From: Lacinutrix himadriensis | GTDB lineage: Bacteria; Bacteroidota; Bacteroidia; Flavobacteriales; Flavobacteriaceae | NCBI RefSeq assembly: GCF_001418105.1 | Contig: NZ_LIQI01000031.1 | Coordinates: 62,001-126,000 of the forward strand | Reading direction: 5' to 3' | DNA length: 64,000 nucleotides | Shown here: positions 55,085-64,000 of the stretch, one piece after another | Position numbering within the stretch: the stretch's first letter is position 1 | Layout: each line of letters opens with the position of its first letter | Translations under genes and position numbers: made by a program | The notes under the pieces: generated by a model | Seen by the model: only the letters and a program-made list of their open reading frames with translations | What the model was told of the DNA's origin: nothing | Database searches by the model: none

Positions 55085-58000
55085 ATGTTCCCTTTCATTC
55101 AAATTATAATTCTACTATTTTTTTGCAGTGCTATCTTATTTCTTATTTCTAATGCAAAACTACGCACTGTTATTTCTGTAATACTGAGTGCCTTTTTTAG
55201 CCTAGAATGCTGTTCTTTATATTATGGTGGTAGTCTAATAGATTATAAGTTTTACCAACATTTTAATTTTAATGATGTATCCAAAAGTATATGGTTTTTA
55301 TGGAAGGAAGCAATTTTCTTAATTGTATTTACCATAGTAGTCTTTCTTCTTTTTAAATTTATCTACACTAGATTTAATACTAAAATTAAAAAAACGTTCG
55401 TAATTGTTATTGCTTTAATAAGCTTTATTCTATTAAATATTTCGGATAGCGTTTTTAATAATATTTATAAAATATTTAAACTGAATACGGTTGCAGAAGT
55501 TACTCTAGATAATGCCTTAAGCAATTTAAAGATAGACGAAAAAGACTATGTATATGCTAAAGATCTAAAGGCTGAAAAAGGGAAGAATATTGTGGTTATT
55601 TCTTTAGAATCTTATGAAAGAGGATTTCTAGAAGACGATTTAAAGAAATTAACACCCAACTTAAATGCTTTTAAAAACAAGTATAGTTTTTTTAATATGA
55701 ATCAAGGAGATGGTAGTGAGTGGACTACAGGATCGATGTATACCTATCTTACCGGAACACCTATGTTTTTTAAAGGTCAAGGAAATTCGATTTTTCAAAA
55801 TGCCGTTGCTTCAAAAATAACAGGAATTAGCCATGTGCTTGATAAAGCAGGTTACAATCAATTGTATTTAATAGGTAATCCTGAATTTTCAGGAGTAAAC
55901 GATTTGCTTAAAACGTATGGTATTAAGCATTTTGAGCAATCGTATTATGACGAAAAATATGGGAAACAATCTTTTGGTGTGCATGACTTCGATTTATTTA
56001 CTGAAGCAAAAGAACAAGTCTTAGATCTGAACAATAAAAATGCTCCTTTTGCACTATATCTCTCTACTATTAGTACCCATTTACCAAATGGAAAATACGA
56101 TGAAAGAATGGAGAAGCATATATCTAAAAAAGAAACCGATTTTGAGTTTATGATTGCTTCTGTAGATTTTATGATTCAAGATTTTATAAAATTTTTGGAT
56201 ACTAAAGGAATCCTAGAAAATACTACTTTTTATATTTTTCCAGATCATTTAATCATGGGGAATAGTATTAATGTTTTAGAAAAAATGGATAAGGAAAATA
56301 GATCTTTATTTTTATTGTCTAATGCTAATAAAGAGAACCTAAGTACAATAAAAGCAAGCCAAGCTATAGAGCAAATAGATCTTCCTAGAATAATTTTAGA
56401 AGGAGCAGAAATTAAACATAATGCGAAATTTTTAACCGACTATATAAAAGGAGACAAAAAAGCATTCATTGAAAATAATAAGAAGAAAATTTTAGCACTT
56501 AATGAAGCCTCTATTAGTATAAACGGTTTTAATAAAGATTTTAAAATTAGTTTAAAAGATTTTAAAGATTCACTAACAGTAAATACCATAAAGCTTAAAA
56601 CTAACGATAATTCCCTTCAATTTGAAACCGATAGTTTGTCTATAGATGATTATAGATATCACTTCTTTGTTTTTGATGAACACATGAGAGTTAAACATTA
56701 TAAAAGGAAAAACGATAAAGGTTTTAGTAATCATCTAGACGATAGAGTTAATATTGTATTGGATATAAAAGATGTTAATCGAGTTAATGTTTTTATCAGA
56801 AAAGGAGGTCTTATCAGTAAAGCAAAAAGATATTTTACAAACGAAATAGAGATTCTAAAAGAAGACTTAGAAGATTTAAAACTATTAGAGGAGTATGATT
56901 TTAAAAGTGAAACTATCGTTGAAAATAAATATTTTAAAGTAAATAATACCGAAGGTACATTTTATGTTACCAGTGCTTCAAATTTAGGGTCTATAAGTAG
57001 TGTTCCTTCTTCCATAGTATTAAATAATAGAAAATTAAAAATCTCTAAAGGATTAAATATTATTCAATTAGATAATCCTAGTTGGACCCAGTTGTTTAAG
57101 ACTGATAATGTGTCTGTTAATAAGCTTATAAAAAGAATTAGACAGTTAAAACAGGAAAACAGCCGATTTATTATTGTCGCAGATAATGTAGAAGAGATAG
57201 GGTCTCATGAATTAAGAGTGGAATTAAAAGAATTAGGACTCAATAAACTTAAATCTATACATAAAGGGTATGCCTATATCTCCTACTTTGAAAACGGCGT
57301 ATTTGTAGAGCAAATGGATGATGAAACACTTTTTTCTCAAATAAATATTACGCAAGATGACAAATATAAAAGTCAAATTAATACCATAAAAAAAGATCCC
57401 ACAAGATTTATAGCACATGCAGGAGGAGCCGTAGATGGTAACACCTATACAAATTCTTTAGAGGCTTTAAATTATAATTATAGTAGAGGTTTTAAGTATT
57501 TTGAACTAGATATTATTAAAACAATAGATAATCATTTTGTTGCTGCTCACGATTGGGGTAAATGGAAAAAAGATAATTTCTTTAAACCAGAAGATACTAT
57601 TACGCTTAAAACATTTAGGAGTGTGAAAAATAAGGGCAAGTATTCTCCTTTATCTATGGTCGAAATTAATGCATGGTTTAAAAACCATAAAGATGCCGTT
57701 CTGGTAACAGACAAAGTGAATACACCTAAAGAATTTGCAGACACATTTGTGGATAAGAATAGACTAAGAATGGAGTTGTTTTCTAAAAAAGCTATTATAG
57801 AAGCAAACAGTAATAATATTAAGTGTTTAGCAGCGCCAAAAGTTTTTAAAGGATTAAATATCAGTCAAAAAATAAAGCTTATTGAAGATCTAAATATCAA
57901 ATATATAACGGTTTCTAGAAAATCAATAATTAGTAATAAAACATATTACACCAGCTTAAAAGATAAAGGGGTGAAAATATATGCCTATAATATTTCCTTT

Positions 58001-58087
58001 GATAAATGGAAAGATGAAAGCTATACCGTCTTAAACGAAATGGAATTTATTTATGGAATTTATGCAGATAACTGGAACTTTAATTAA
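55085..58087 (+). CDS. OpgB/LtaS-like phosphoglycerol transferase fused to ILEI-like and glycerophosphodiesterase domains
   Basis: A 1000-aa protein. Residues ~1-135 hold four or so TM helices. Residues ~165-460 are an alkaline-phosphatase-superfamily catalytic domain: ISLESYERG (metal Glu175), SEWTTGSMYTYLTGTPMFF (nucleophile Thr near 214, as in the OpgB WT-x-x-GM motif), STHLPNG, and FPDHL (Asp387, His388). Residues ~613-745 look like an ILEI/FAM3-type domain (KGLNIIQLDNPS, LKQENSRFIIVADN, LRVELKELGL, YAYISYFENG). Residues ~770-1000 are GDPD-like: FIAHAGGAVDG (His778), NSLEAL, FELDI, AAHDWG. One enzyme may add and remove glycerophosphate on a periplasmic glycan; this is inferred. Confidence 0.8.
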   Translation: MFPFIQIIILLFFCSAILFLISNAKLRTVISVILSAFFSLECCSLYYGGSLIDYKFYQHFNFNDVSKSIWFLWKEAIFLIVFTIVVFLLFKFIYTRFNTKIKKTFVIVIALISFILLNISDSVFNNIYKIFKLNTVAEVTLDNALSNLKIDEKDYVYAKDLKAEKGKNIVVISLESYERGFLEDDLKKLTPNLNAFKNKYSFFNMNQGDGSEWTTGSMYTYLTGTPMFFKGQGNSIFQNAVASKITGISHVLDKAGYNQLYLIGNPEFSGVNDLLKTYGIKHFEQSYYDEKYGKQSFGVHDFDLFTEAKEQVLDLNNKNAPFALYLSTISTHLPNGKYDERMEKHISKKETDFEFMIASVDFMIQDFIKFLDTKGILENTTFYIFPDHLIMGNSINVLEKMDKENRSLFLLSNANKENLSTIKASQAIEQIDLPRIILEGAEIKHNAKFLTDYIKGDKKAFIENNKKKILALNEASISINGFNKDFKISLKDFKDSLTVNTIKLKTNDNSLQFETDSLSIDDYRYHFFVFDEHMRVKHYKRKNDKGFSNHLDDRVNIVLDIKDVNRVNVFIRKGGLISKAKRYFTNEIEILKEDLEDLKLLEEYDFKSETIVENKYFKVNNTEGTFYVTSASNLGSISSVPSSIVLNNRKLKISKGLNIIQLDNPSWTQLFKTDNVSVNKLIKRIRQLKQENSRFIIVADNVEEIGSHELRVELKELGLNKLKSIHKGYAYISYFENGVFVEQMDDETLFSQINITQDDKYKSQINTIKKDPTRFIAHAGGAVDGNTYTNSLEALNYNYSRGFKYFELDIIKTIDNHFVAAHDWGKWKKDNFFKPEDTITLKTFRSVKNKGKYSPLSMVEINAWFKNHKDAVLVTDKVNTPKEFADTFVDKNRLRMELFSKKAIIEANSNNIKCLAAPKVFKGLNISQKIKLIEDLNIKYITVSRKSIISNKTYYTSLKDKGVKIYAYNISFDKWKDESYTVLNEMEFIYGIYADNWNFN

Positions 58088-58143
58088 AAGGAAGTACCTT
58101 CATTAATTCATAAAATTTATTCGCATAGCAAAAACCGAAGCAC

Positions 58144-58151
58144 TACTTTTG
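58144..58151 (+). promoter_or_regulatory. -7 promoter box immediately before the MATE gene
   Basis: TACTTTTG matches TAnnTTTG and ends 4 bp before the ATG at 58156, implying a near-leaderless transcript. Confidence 0.5.
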
Positions 58152-58155
58152 CCAA

Positions 58156-59541
58156 ATGGTATTACAAGATTATACAAAAGAATTTAAATATAACTGGAAA
58201 CTTGCAGCTCCTGTAATGCTAGGTATGCTAGGTCATACCTTTGTTCAGTTTATAGATAATATTATGGTTGGCCAATTGGGTACTGCAGAATTAGCGGCGG
58301 TTTCTCTTGGTAATAGCTTTATTTTTATAGCCATGTCTATAGGAATTGGTTTTAGTACCGCAATCACACCTTTAGTTGCAGAAGCAGATGCTGCAAACGA
58401 TTTTAAACAAGGGAAATCGGCTTTTAAACACGGTTTGTTTTTGTGTACGGTTTTGGGTGTTTCCCTATTCTTTATGGTATATTTTGCCAAACCGCTTATG
58501 TATCTTATGCAACAACCAGAAGAAGTTGTTGCCTTTGCTATTCCTTATTTAGATCTGGTTGCTTTTTCTTTAATTCCGTTAATTATATTTCAAGCTTTTA
58601 AACAATTTAGTGATGGTTTATCTATGACTAAATATCCCATGTATGCAACCATTTTAGCGAATGTGATCAATGTGGTTTTAAACTACTTATTTATTTTTGG
58701 AAAGTTTGGTTTTCCAGAACTTGGTATTATTGGAGCCGCTTATGGTACTTTAGTTTCCCGCGTTGTCATGGTGATCTATTTATGGTGGCTATTAAGAGGA
58801 AAAGAAAAATCGAAAGACTATGTTACCAATATTAAATTTTTCGTGTTAGAAAGTAGCATGATGAAAAAAATTATTGGTTTAGGAACACCAAGTGCTATGC
58901 AAATGTTTTTTGAGGTTGCCATTTTTACAGCTGCTATATGGCTAAGTGGTTTACTAGGTAAAAATCCGCAAGCTGCAAACCAAATAGCATTAAATTTAAG
59001 CTCCATGACTTTTATGATTGCAATGGGTTTAAGTGTTGCTTCTATGGTACGAGTAGGTAACCAAAAAGGATTACAGAATTATGTGGAATTGCGAAGAATT
59101 GCTTTTTCGTTATTTTTACTAGGAATCATTTTTGCAACCTGTTTTGCTTTGCTCTTTTTTGCATTTCGTAATCAGTTACCGAAGTTATATGTAGATTTTG
59201 ATGATGCCAAAAACTTGGTAGACAATACCGAAGTAGTTGCTATTGCGTCTAAATTAATGCTTGCAGCAGCCATTTTTCAAATCAGCGATAGTATTCAAGT
59301 GGTAGTGCTTGGCGCTTTACGTGGTTTGCAAGATGTAAAAATACCAACCATTATTACCTTTATTTCCTATTGGCTAGTTGGTTTTCCAATCAGCTGGTTT
59401 TTTGGTAAAGAAGATGCTTATGCTAGTTTTGGTATTTGGCTAGGCTTACTTGCAGGACTAACAACTGCATCTATATTATTGTATATTCGTTTTAACTATT
59501 TGACTAAAAAATTAATTAAATCAAAACATGGAACTACCTAA
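58156..59541 (+). CDS. MATE family efflux transporter
   Basis: The 461-aa inner-membrane protein has 12 TM helices in two halves. TM1 has LAAPVMLGMLGHTFVQFIDN with MVGQLGTAELAAVSLGNS, the standard MATE opening; the second half starts GLGTPSAMQMFFEVAIF. It exports cationic drugs or metabolites with Na+ or H+. It overlaps the next small gene by 14 bp, a sign of coupling. Confidence 0.93.
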   Translation: MVLQDYTKEFKYNWKLAAPVMLGMLGHTFVQFIDNIMVGQLGTAELAAVSLGNSFIFIAMSIGIGFSTAITPLVAEADAANDFKQGKSAFKHGLFLCTVLGVSLFFMVYFAKPLMYLMQQPEEVVAFAIPYLDLVAFSLIPLIIFQAFKQFSDGLSMTKYPMYATILANVINVVLNYLFIFGKFGFPELGIIGAAYGTLVSRVVMVIYLWWLLRGKEKSKDYVTNIKFFVLESSMMKKIIGLGTPSAMQMFFEVAIFTAAIWLSGLLGKNPQAANQIALNLSSMTFMIAMGLSVASMVRVGNQKGLQNYVELRRIAFSLFLLGIIFATCFALLFFAFRNQLPKLYVDFDDAKNLVDNTEVVAIASKLMLAAAIFQISDSIQVVVLGALRGLQDVKIPTIITFISYWLVGFPISWFFGKEDAYASFGIWLGLLAGLTTASILLYIRFNYLTKKLIKSKHGTT

Positions 59542-59755
59542 ATTTATACTTGGTGACAATACAGATCATCCAAATGCAATCTTTGTAATACATACCGAAT
59601 TTCCAATGTTTATTATCAACTTGGAAGACGATGAAGTAGAATGGCTAGAAGATTTTGACCAACACGATCAAAAAGAACTAGAACTAGAAACAGAGAATCT
59701 AATAACAGAAGCGACTGCTTTTTACGATAGAGAAGTAGCGCGTTACGATGAATAA
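59528..59755 (+). CDS. Small acidic protein, conserved hypothetical
   Basis: A 75-aa soluble acidic protein, PKFILGDNTDHPNAIFVIHT at the start and a Glu-rich helical end. No family is recognised. It overlaps the MATE gene by 14 bp, so it is probably translated with it; the overlap and lack of low complexity argue that it is real. Confidence 0.7.
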   Translation: MELPKFILGDNTDHPNAIFVIHTEFPMFIINLEDDEVEWLEDFDQHDQKELELETENLITEATAFYDREVARYDE

Positions 59756-59756
59756 T

Positions 59757-59829
59757 TGCGTTAAGGATTGCAGTGAAAATCCTTTTTTATTTTTCTTAAA
59801 AAAGATTGTAACGTAAAGCCTGACTTTTT
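59757..59829 (-). repeat. GGCGTTAC…TTAACGC intergenic element, copy 3 (inverted, shortened)
   Basis: Reads GCGTTAAGGATTGCAGTG, then CTTTTTTATTTTTCTTAAAA, AAGATTGTAACGTAAAGCC and TGAC: the reverse complement of the 43563-43690 copy, without its 5' part. It lies between the 75-aa gene and the PAP2 gene. Confidence 0.6.
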
Positions 59830-59915
59830 GCTATTCTGAAGGATTAGTACTAAACTTGTTTTTGGTATCTAAACATGACAGATAGGAGCAAAAAGGAACG
59901 CCCAAAAAATAGAAA

Positions 59916-60494
59916 ATGCTAGACCAACTGATACAATACGATAAAGAATTATTTTTATTTTTGAATAATTTAGGAACTCCAACTTGGGATGCTTTGTGGT
60001 TAATTATAACGCATAAACTCACCTTTATCCCTTTGTATGCTTTGTTGTTATTTTTAATCTATAAGCAATTCGGATTAAAAACATTAGTCTTTTCTGTTTT
60101 GCTAATTGCACTTATGGTTACGTTTACCGACCAAATAACCAATCTTTTTAAACACGGTTTTCAACGTGCAAGACCTTGCCGACAAGAAGGTGTCATGGAA
60201 CAAATGCGTTTTATAGCAGAGCGCTGTGGACCTTATGGTTTCTTTTCAGGGCATGCCTCAAATACCATGGCAGCAGCAGTTTTTTCAGGTTTATTACTAA
60301 GACCTTATTATAAAAAACTCATTTTTATTTTACTTCTTTGGAGTGCAATTGTTGCGTATAGCAGAATTTATGTAGGCGTGCATTATCCTTTAGATATTCT
60401 TTGCGGAATGACTTTTGGCGCACTATCTGGTTTTATGTTTTATAAAATAATGAACTATATTATTAAACGCTATGTTGTGCCTGAGCAGGTTTAA
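59916..60494 (+). CDS. PAP2 superfamily phosphatase
   Basis: A 192-aa membrane protein with about five TM helices. The acid phosphatase motifs are complete: KHGFQRARP (KX6RP), FFSGHAS (SGH) and SRIYVGVHYPLD (SRX5HX3D). The active site faces the periplasm; likely substrates are undecaprenyl pyrophosphate or lipid phosphates. It converges with the ArnT-like operon, to which it may be linked through polyprenyl phosphate recycling (inference). Confidence 0.9.
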   Translation: MLDQLIQYDKELFLFLNNLGTPTWDALWLIITHKLTFIPLYALLLFLIYKQFGLKTLVFSVLLIALMVTFTDQITNLFKHGFQRARPCRQEGVMEQMRFIAERCGPYGFFSGHASNTMAAAVFSGLLLRPYYKKLIFILLLWSAIVAYSRIYVGVHYPLDILCGMTFGALSGFMFYKIMNYIIKRYVVPEQV

Positions 60495-60533
60495 ATAAGA
60501 ATCTGTATAAGTATTTAAAGCGAGAAATTCGTC

Positions 60534-62167
60534 TTATTTTCTAGTCAGCACATAATAATCACACATCAATCTGCCATTATAAGATCTAGAATCTGCAGCA
60601 ACTTTGTTAAGGTCGTAAGTAGCTACTTTTTTTATAGTATATAAGGTGTTTAACTTTTTTTGATCTTCAGGATCTATACCATTAGCCAGCATACCAAAAG
60701 TGTTCTCTTTAGGAAAGTTATAGATGTTGTCTTCATTTTTTATCTCCGGAATTTTAGTTCCGAATTGCCAAATCATTTCTGGCGAAACATAATTAAAACC
60801 ATATACTTTTAGTTGGTTTGCTGAAGCTTCTTCTTGCAACGTAGAAATAGGTTTATAGTTCGCACTAGTAAAGGCATTACTTAGCGGTAGAGCAGTTAGT
60901 AAAACCGAAGCGAAGAATAATACGGTATATATAAAAACCTGTTGTATGTTCTTCTTTTTTAAATGCATTAAAATCAAAATGCCGAGCGTTACTAAAACGA
61001 TAGATGCCAATACATACCAAAACCAATAACCTGTTAAGTTATCTTTTAAAAACACATAAGCTATAACAGGAAAAGCGATTCCGATACAACCAATTAGTCC
61101 GAAATTAAAATAGACAGGAATGGTTTCTTTTTTATCTTTTAAGTCTTTAAATCTTCGGATTAAATATTCGATATAAAAACCAATGTTTATGGACAACGGA
61201 ATTAGAACAGGCATGAGGTAACGCGATTTTTTTTCCGGAATTATTGAAAGTAAAACAACGGCAAGTACAGTCCATAAAAGGCTAAATCGGTAGGCTTTTT
61301 TGTTACGCACTCTATTTTTTAAATAGGGATAAAGTAAGCTGATAAATGCAGGGATGGTCCATAAACCACTTTGTGTAAAAAAGCTCCAATAGTAATAAAA
61401 AGGTCTCACATTATAACTCGACCAATTACCAGTTTCTTTTTTAGTAATCGCTTCAAAAGTAGCAGGATCTTGCAATCTTACATAGATAAACCACCAAGTC
61501 CAATGATTGCGGTTAGGATAATAATACTGACATACGAAAATGCTTTCGCTTTAAAATGGGTATATTTAAATGTAAATCCATACGCTATTAAAAACGGTAG
61601 TAGTAATGCATACATCGAAACGGGGCCTTTACACATAAAGGATAATCCAATAAAAATTCCAGAAATAATGGTGTGTTTCCAGTAGTTTGTCTTTTTATTA
61701 AAAAGTTGCAGCAAATGAAAAATAGCTACTAGCATAAAACCATGTGCAAAAATATCCCAAGGTGCTTCTATAATAATTCCAATGATATAAAAAGAGCTAA
61801 TGGTAATTAAGGCATTTATAAAACTGTGCTGGTTATTTTTAAGTAGTGTATGCGATAATTTATAAACAAAAGTTCCAATAAGCATTACCATAATCACCGC
61901 TGGTAAACGCAAACCAAAAACACTTTTGATCCCGAAAATAAAACTGGAAATAGCAGCTAGCCAAGTTGGTAGAGGTGGCTTTTGGTAACGCGCGATGCCA
62001 TTCATTGTGGTTAATAGCCAATTATTATCTACATGCATTTCACGAGCAGTAATAAAATTTCGAGCTTCCATAATAGAAACAGGAATAGCTTCTAGGTTCG
62101 GTAAAAGCATGAATGCTACCAATATGCAGATACTAATTACGGGGTATTTTTCAAGTGTTTTTAACAT
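60534..62167 (-). CDS. ArnT/GT39-83-like membrane glycosyltransferase, frame broken by a 1-nt deletion
   Basis: Frames 62167-61478 and 61475-60534 together give about 544 aa, a normal length, if one base is added near 61490 (GLG should continue with Trp or Gly and FIYVRLQDPATF). The N-terminal half has TM helices and the motif EARNFITAREM (acidic pair, in periplasmic loop 1) typical of ArnT and PMT-type enzymes, then YQKPPLPTWL and PWDIFAHGFML. The second half has more TMs and a C-terminal periplasmic domain. It would move a sugar from polyprenyl phosphate to lipid A or a protein. It overlaps the LAB_N gene by 17 bp. Confidence 0.85.
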
Positions 62168-62783
62168 GACTCTTTTTTAGCAACATTAAATTCCGACTAT
62201 AAATAACGGCTCCAAAAAGCTGTCCTATAAATAATACAGGATCTTTTCTAATAATAGCATAGGTTAAAATTAAAATAGAGCCAATTAAGCTTAGTAGCCA
62301 AAAACCTAAAGGTAAAGAAGATTCTTTTTGTTTTTCGGAATATAGCCATTGAAATACAAAACGTAACGTGAAAACTACTTGCGAAACAATACCTAAAGCC
62401 AATAGCCAAAACGGAATGGCTTCGTTTTTAAACAAGCGTTCTACGTCAATAGTATTGTTATTAAAATAAAATATAGAAATAAAAACAGGAACTAAAAGTA
62501 AGAACCAACGCATTACTTTGGGGAATTTCTCCCATTGCTTTTGCAATTGTAAATTTCTTATATAAATAAAATAGGTGAGTCCTTGACCTAGCATAATAGC
62601 AAAGTCATCACGTAAATAACCATATACAAATAATAAAAAGGAAGCGAATAAGCTTAGTGTCCAGAAAAGTGTAGGTGTCGTTACTTTTTTTTGTTTTTCG
62701 CTAGTAATCCATTGTATTATTAGTCGAGAGGAGAATAATATTTGTGCTGCAAACCCAATGCTATATATTATCCAAGTACTCAT
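62151..62783 (-). CDS. Tandem LAB_N domain membrane protein
   Basis: A 210-aa protein with two copies of the lipid-A-disaccharide synthase N-terminal-like (LAB_N) domain, residues ~5-85 and ~120-205. Each has AAQILFSSRLIIQWI or VSQVVFTLRFVFQWL, then a SEKQK loop, FWTLSLFASFLLF or FWLLSLIGSILIL, and YFIYIRNLQL or GAVIYSRNLML. It has about six TM helices. The domain also occurs in polyprenyl-sugar pathways next to ArnC- and ArnT-type genes, as here. Possibly a lipid-sugar carrier; function unproven. Confidence 0.85.
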   Translation of the reverse strand: MSTWIIYSIGFAAQILFSSRLIIQWITSEKQKKVTTPTLFWTLSLFASFLLFVYGYLRDDFAIMLGQGLTYFIYIRNLQLQKQWEKFPKVMRWFLLLVPVFISIFYFNNNTIDVERLFKNEAIPFWLLALGIVSQVVFTLRFVFQWLYSEKQKESSLPLGFWLLSLIGSILILTYAIIRKDPVLFIGQLFGAVIYSRNLMLLKKSHVKNT

Positions 62784-62876
62784 TATACCAATTTAATTAT
62801 AAAATGTTGTTTCAAAATCGCAGGTATTTTTAAATGTAAATAGAACAAGATAATATGTTTTATGGTTAAATAGGTA

Positions 62877-63590
62877 TTAACCTTGTTTTGCAACTTTATA
62901 ATTAATGTATTTTCTTTTCATCCATAAATAAGCAAAGCAATCTGCCAAAGGACCAAGCAATCGATTCCATACCCCGAAATTTGCTTGACCAGCAATTCTA
63001 GGAAAGTGTTGCACAGGAATTTGAATTACTTTTCCGTTTTGCAATAAAATCATTGCAGGCAAAAATCGATGTAAACCTCTAAACATAGGAATACGTTTAG
63101 CGTAGTCTGTTTTTATCACTTTTAACGGACAACCAGTATCGTCCATGCCGTCATGGGTAAAACTTCGTCTAATGCCATTGGCAATTTTTGAAGACATATT
63201 TTTTACAAAGCTATCTTTTCTGTTAGCGCGTACTCCAGTGACCAAGTCGTAAGGACCAATATGCTCTAAAAGTAAATTAAAATCTTCAGGAGCAGTTTGT
63301 AGATCACTATCTATATAACCAACAAATTCGGTTTCCGTATAATCAAAACCAGCTTTAACAGCAGCACTTAATCCTCTGTTAGATTCGAAAGAGATAAATG
63401 AGAATTCGGGGTTTCTGTTACAAATAGCCTCGATTAATTCTTGGCTTTTGTCTTTAGATCCATCATTTACAAATAGAATTTTGGTTTTCTTTGTTGCTAT
63501 TTTGGTATAAGCAAGTAATTCTTTTTCTACACGAAATAGATTATCTTCTTCATTATACACAGGAACAATGATGGTAAATTGGAAATTCAT
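62877..63590 (-). CDS. Family 2 glycosyltransferase (DPM1/ArnC-like)
   Basis: The start chosen is the ATG at 63590 (237 aa); the longer frame to 63773 adds a hydrophobic, non-conserved segment. Motifs: FTIIVPVYNEEDNL, ILFVNDGSKDKS, SFESNRGLSAAVKAGFDY, GYIDSDLQTAPEDF (DxD) and DDTGCPLKVI. No TM helices. It would make polyprenyl-phosphate sugar for the ArnT-like enzyme downstream. First gene of the three-gene operon and divergent from the epimerase. Confidence 0.9.
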   Translation of the reverse strand: MNFQFTIIVPVYNEEDNLFRVEKELLAYTKIATKKTKILFVNDGSKDKSQELIEAICNRNPEFSFISFESNRGLSAAVKAGFDYTETEFVGYIDSDLQTAPEDFNLLLEHIGPYDLVTGVRANRKDSFVKNMSSKIANGIRRSFTHDGMDDTGCPLKVIKTDYAKRIPMFRGLHRFLPAMILLQNGKVIQIPVQHFPRIAGQANFGVWNRLLGPLADCFAYLWMKRKYINYKVAKQG

Positions 63591-63773
63591 ATATACGAAA
63601 CTTAATACTGCAAATGTATTCTTTTTTGGCCAATAGAAATTCTTTGTAAAAAAAAATCTGTTTCTTTGTGTTATAAATCTTTTATAGGTAACATTCATAA
63701 CCAAAACTTGATAAGCAAGAATACAGATTAAATGGATGTTACATATAACCTTTGAAAAATTATAGATATACAC

Positions 63774-64000
63774 ATGAAAATTTTAATAACTGGAGCAGCA
63801 GGTTTTATTGGTTCACATACAGCAGAACGTTTACGTAGCTTAGGCCATGAAGTTATTGGTGTTGATAATTTTTCATCTTACTATAGTTTAGAATTAAAGA
63901 AGCTAAACGAAAAAGCCCTTACAGATAAAGGAATTACTATAATTAATAAAGATTTACGTGATACCGATTTAGCGGAAGTTTTACCAAAAGACATCAACTA
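63774..64000 (+). CDS. NAD-dependent epimerase/dehydratase, N-terminal part
   Basis: The first 75 residues read [20 protein letters not shown] with the G-x-x-G-x-x-G Rossmann motif, [18 protein letters not shown] and [10 protein letters not shown]. This is the pattern of UDP-glucuronate/UDP-glucose 4-epimerases (extended SDR). The gene runs off the right edge. It is divergent from the GT2 gene and could supply its sugar nucleotide. Confidence 0.85.
   Translation, partial: MKILITGAAGFIGSHTAERLRSLGHEVIGVDNFSSYYSLELKKLNEKALTDKGITIINKDLRDTDLAEVLPKDIN

Noticed and set aside
55085-58087. Plain lipoteichoic acid synthase call
   Set aside because: The Thr motif is closer to OpgB (WT-x-x-GM), the protein is far longer, and two extra domains follow.
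63591-63773. Upstream extension of the DPM1-like glycosyltransferase
   Set aside because: The added residues are not family-like; the conserved start MNFQFTIIVPVYN begins at 63590.

Overview
The window is AT-rich chromosomal DNA from a member of the Bacteroidota, almost certainly a marine-type Flavobacteriaceae. The signs are promoters of the Bacteroidota form TAnnTTTG, no clear Shine-Dalgarno sequences, a type IX secretion C-terminal sorting domain, many SpII lipoproteins, the L28-L33-DUF4295-FtsY cluster and BshC. No rRNA, tRNA, CRISPR, phage or transposase gene was seen. The genus cannot be fixed from sequence reading alone.

Left end (1-4.3 kb): an accessory array of small minus-strand genes (partial lipoprotein, TM2 protein, 364-aa lipoprotein, 117-aa lipoprotein, T9SS cargo). 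The first four each have a copy of a ~170-225 bp structured intergenic repeat upstream, and the genes upstream of those repeats end in their own hairpin terminators. The array looks like a set of cassettes. 4.3-15 kb: an EEP-family phosphodiesterase, a TPR hybrid histidine kinase, pyruvate carboxylase (frame broken twice) with an upstream gene of unknown function, a YitT protein preceded by an attenuator-like leader, and a tRNA-dihydrouridine synthase. 15-24 kb: stress and envelope genes (Hsp20, a YodC-like protein, a lipoprotein, HtpG), a GMC oxidoreductase, FabH and a CoA-binding protein.

24-40 kb: mostly housekeeping. A sodium/solute symporter, RecR, a GT2 glycosyltransferase, a 2-oxoacid dehydrogenase E2, two tandem secreted glutaredoxin-like proteins, an exonuclease, a FAH protein/Hpt/CinA operon, L28/L33/DUF4295/FtsY, two lipoproteins, RimO and an SGNH hydrolase. 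40-54 kb: BshC, GuaA, a LysM protein with neighbours DUF922 and DUF3820, PyrG, YidC, a MORN-like protein and MnmA.

Right end (54-64 kb): envelope genes. A nitronate-monooxygenase-like flavoprotein is followed by a 1000-aa protein that joins an OpgB/LtaS-like phosphoglycerol transferase, an apparent ILEI/FAM3-like domain and a glycerophosphodiesterase. Then come a MATE exporter, a PAP2 phosphatase, and a minus-strand GT2 / tandem LAB_N / ArnT-like operon that suggests polyprenyl-phosphate-dependent lipid A or glycan decoration. A sugar-nucleotide epimerase runs off the right edge.

Two general points. First, five reading-frame breaks in four otherwise full-length genes are all single-nucleotide deletions, so assembly or read error must be excluded before calling pseudogenes. 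Second, several families of dispersed palindromic intergenic repeats are present. The most interesting items are the repeat/cassette array at the left, the three-domain phosphoglycerol enzyme near 55-58 kb, and the leader ORF with mutually exclusive hairpins upstream of yitT.
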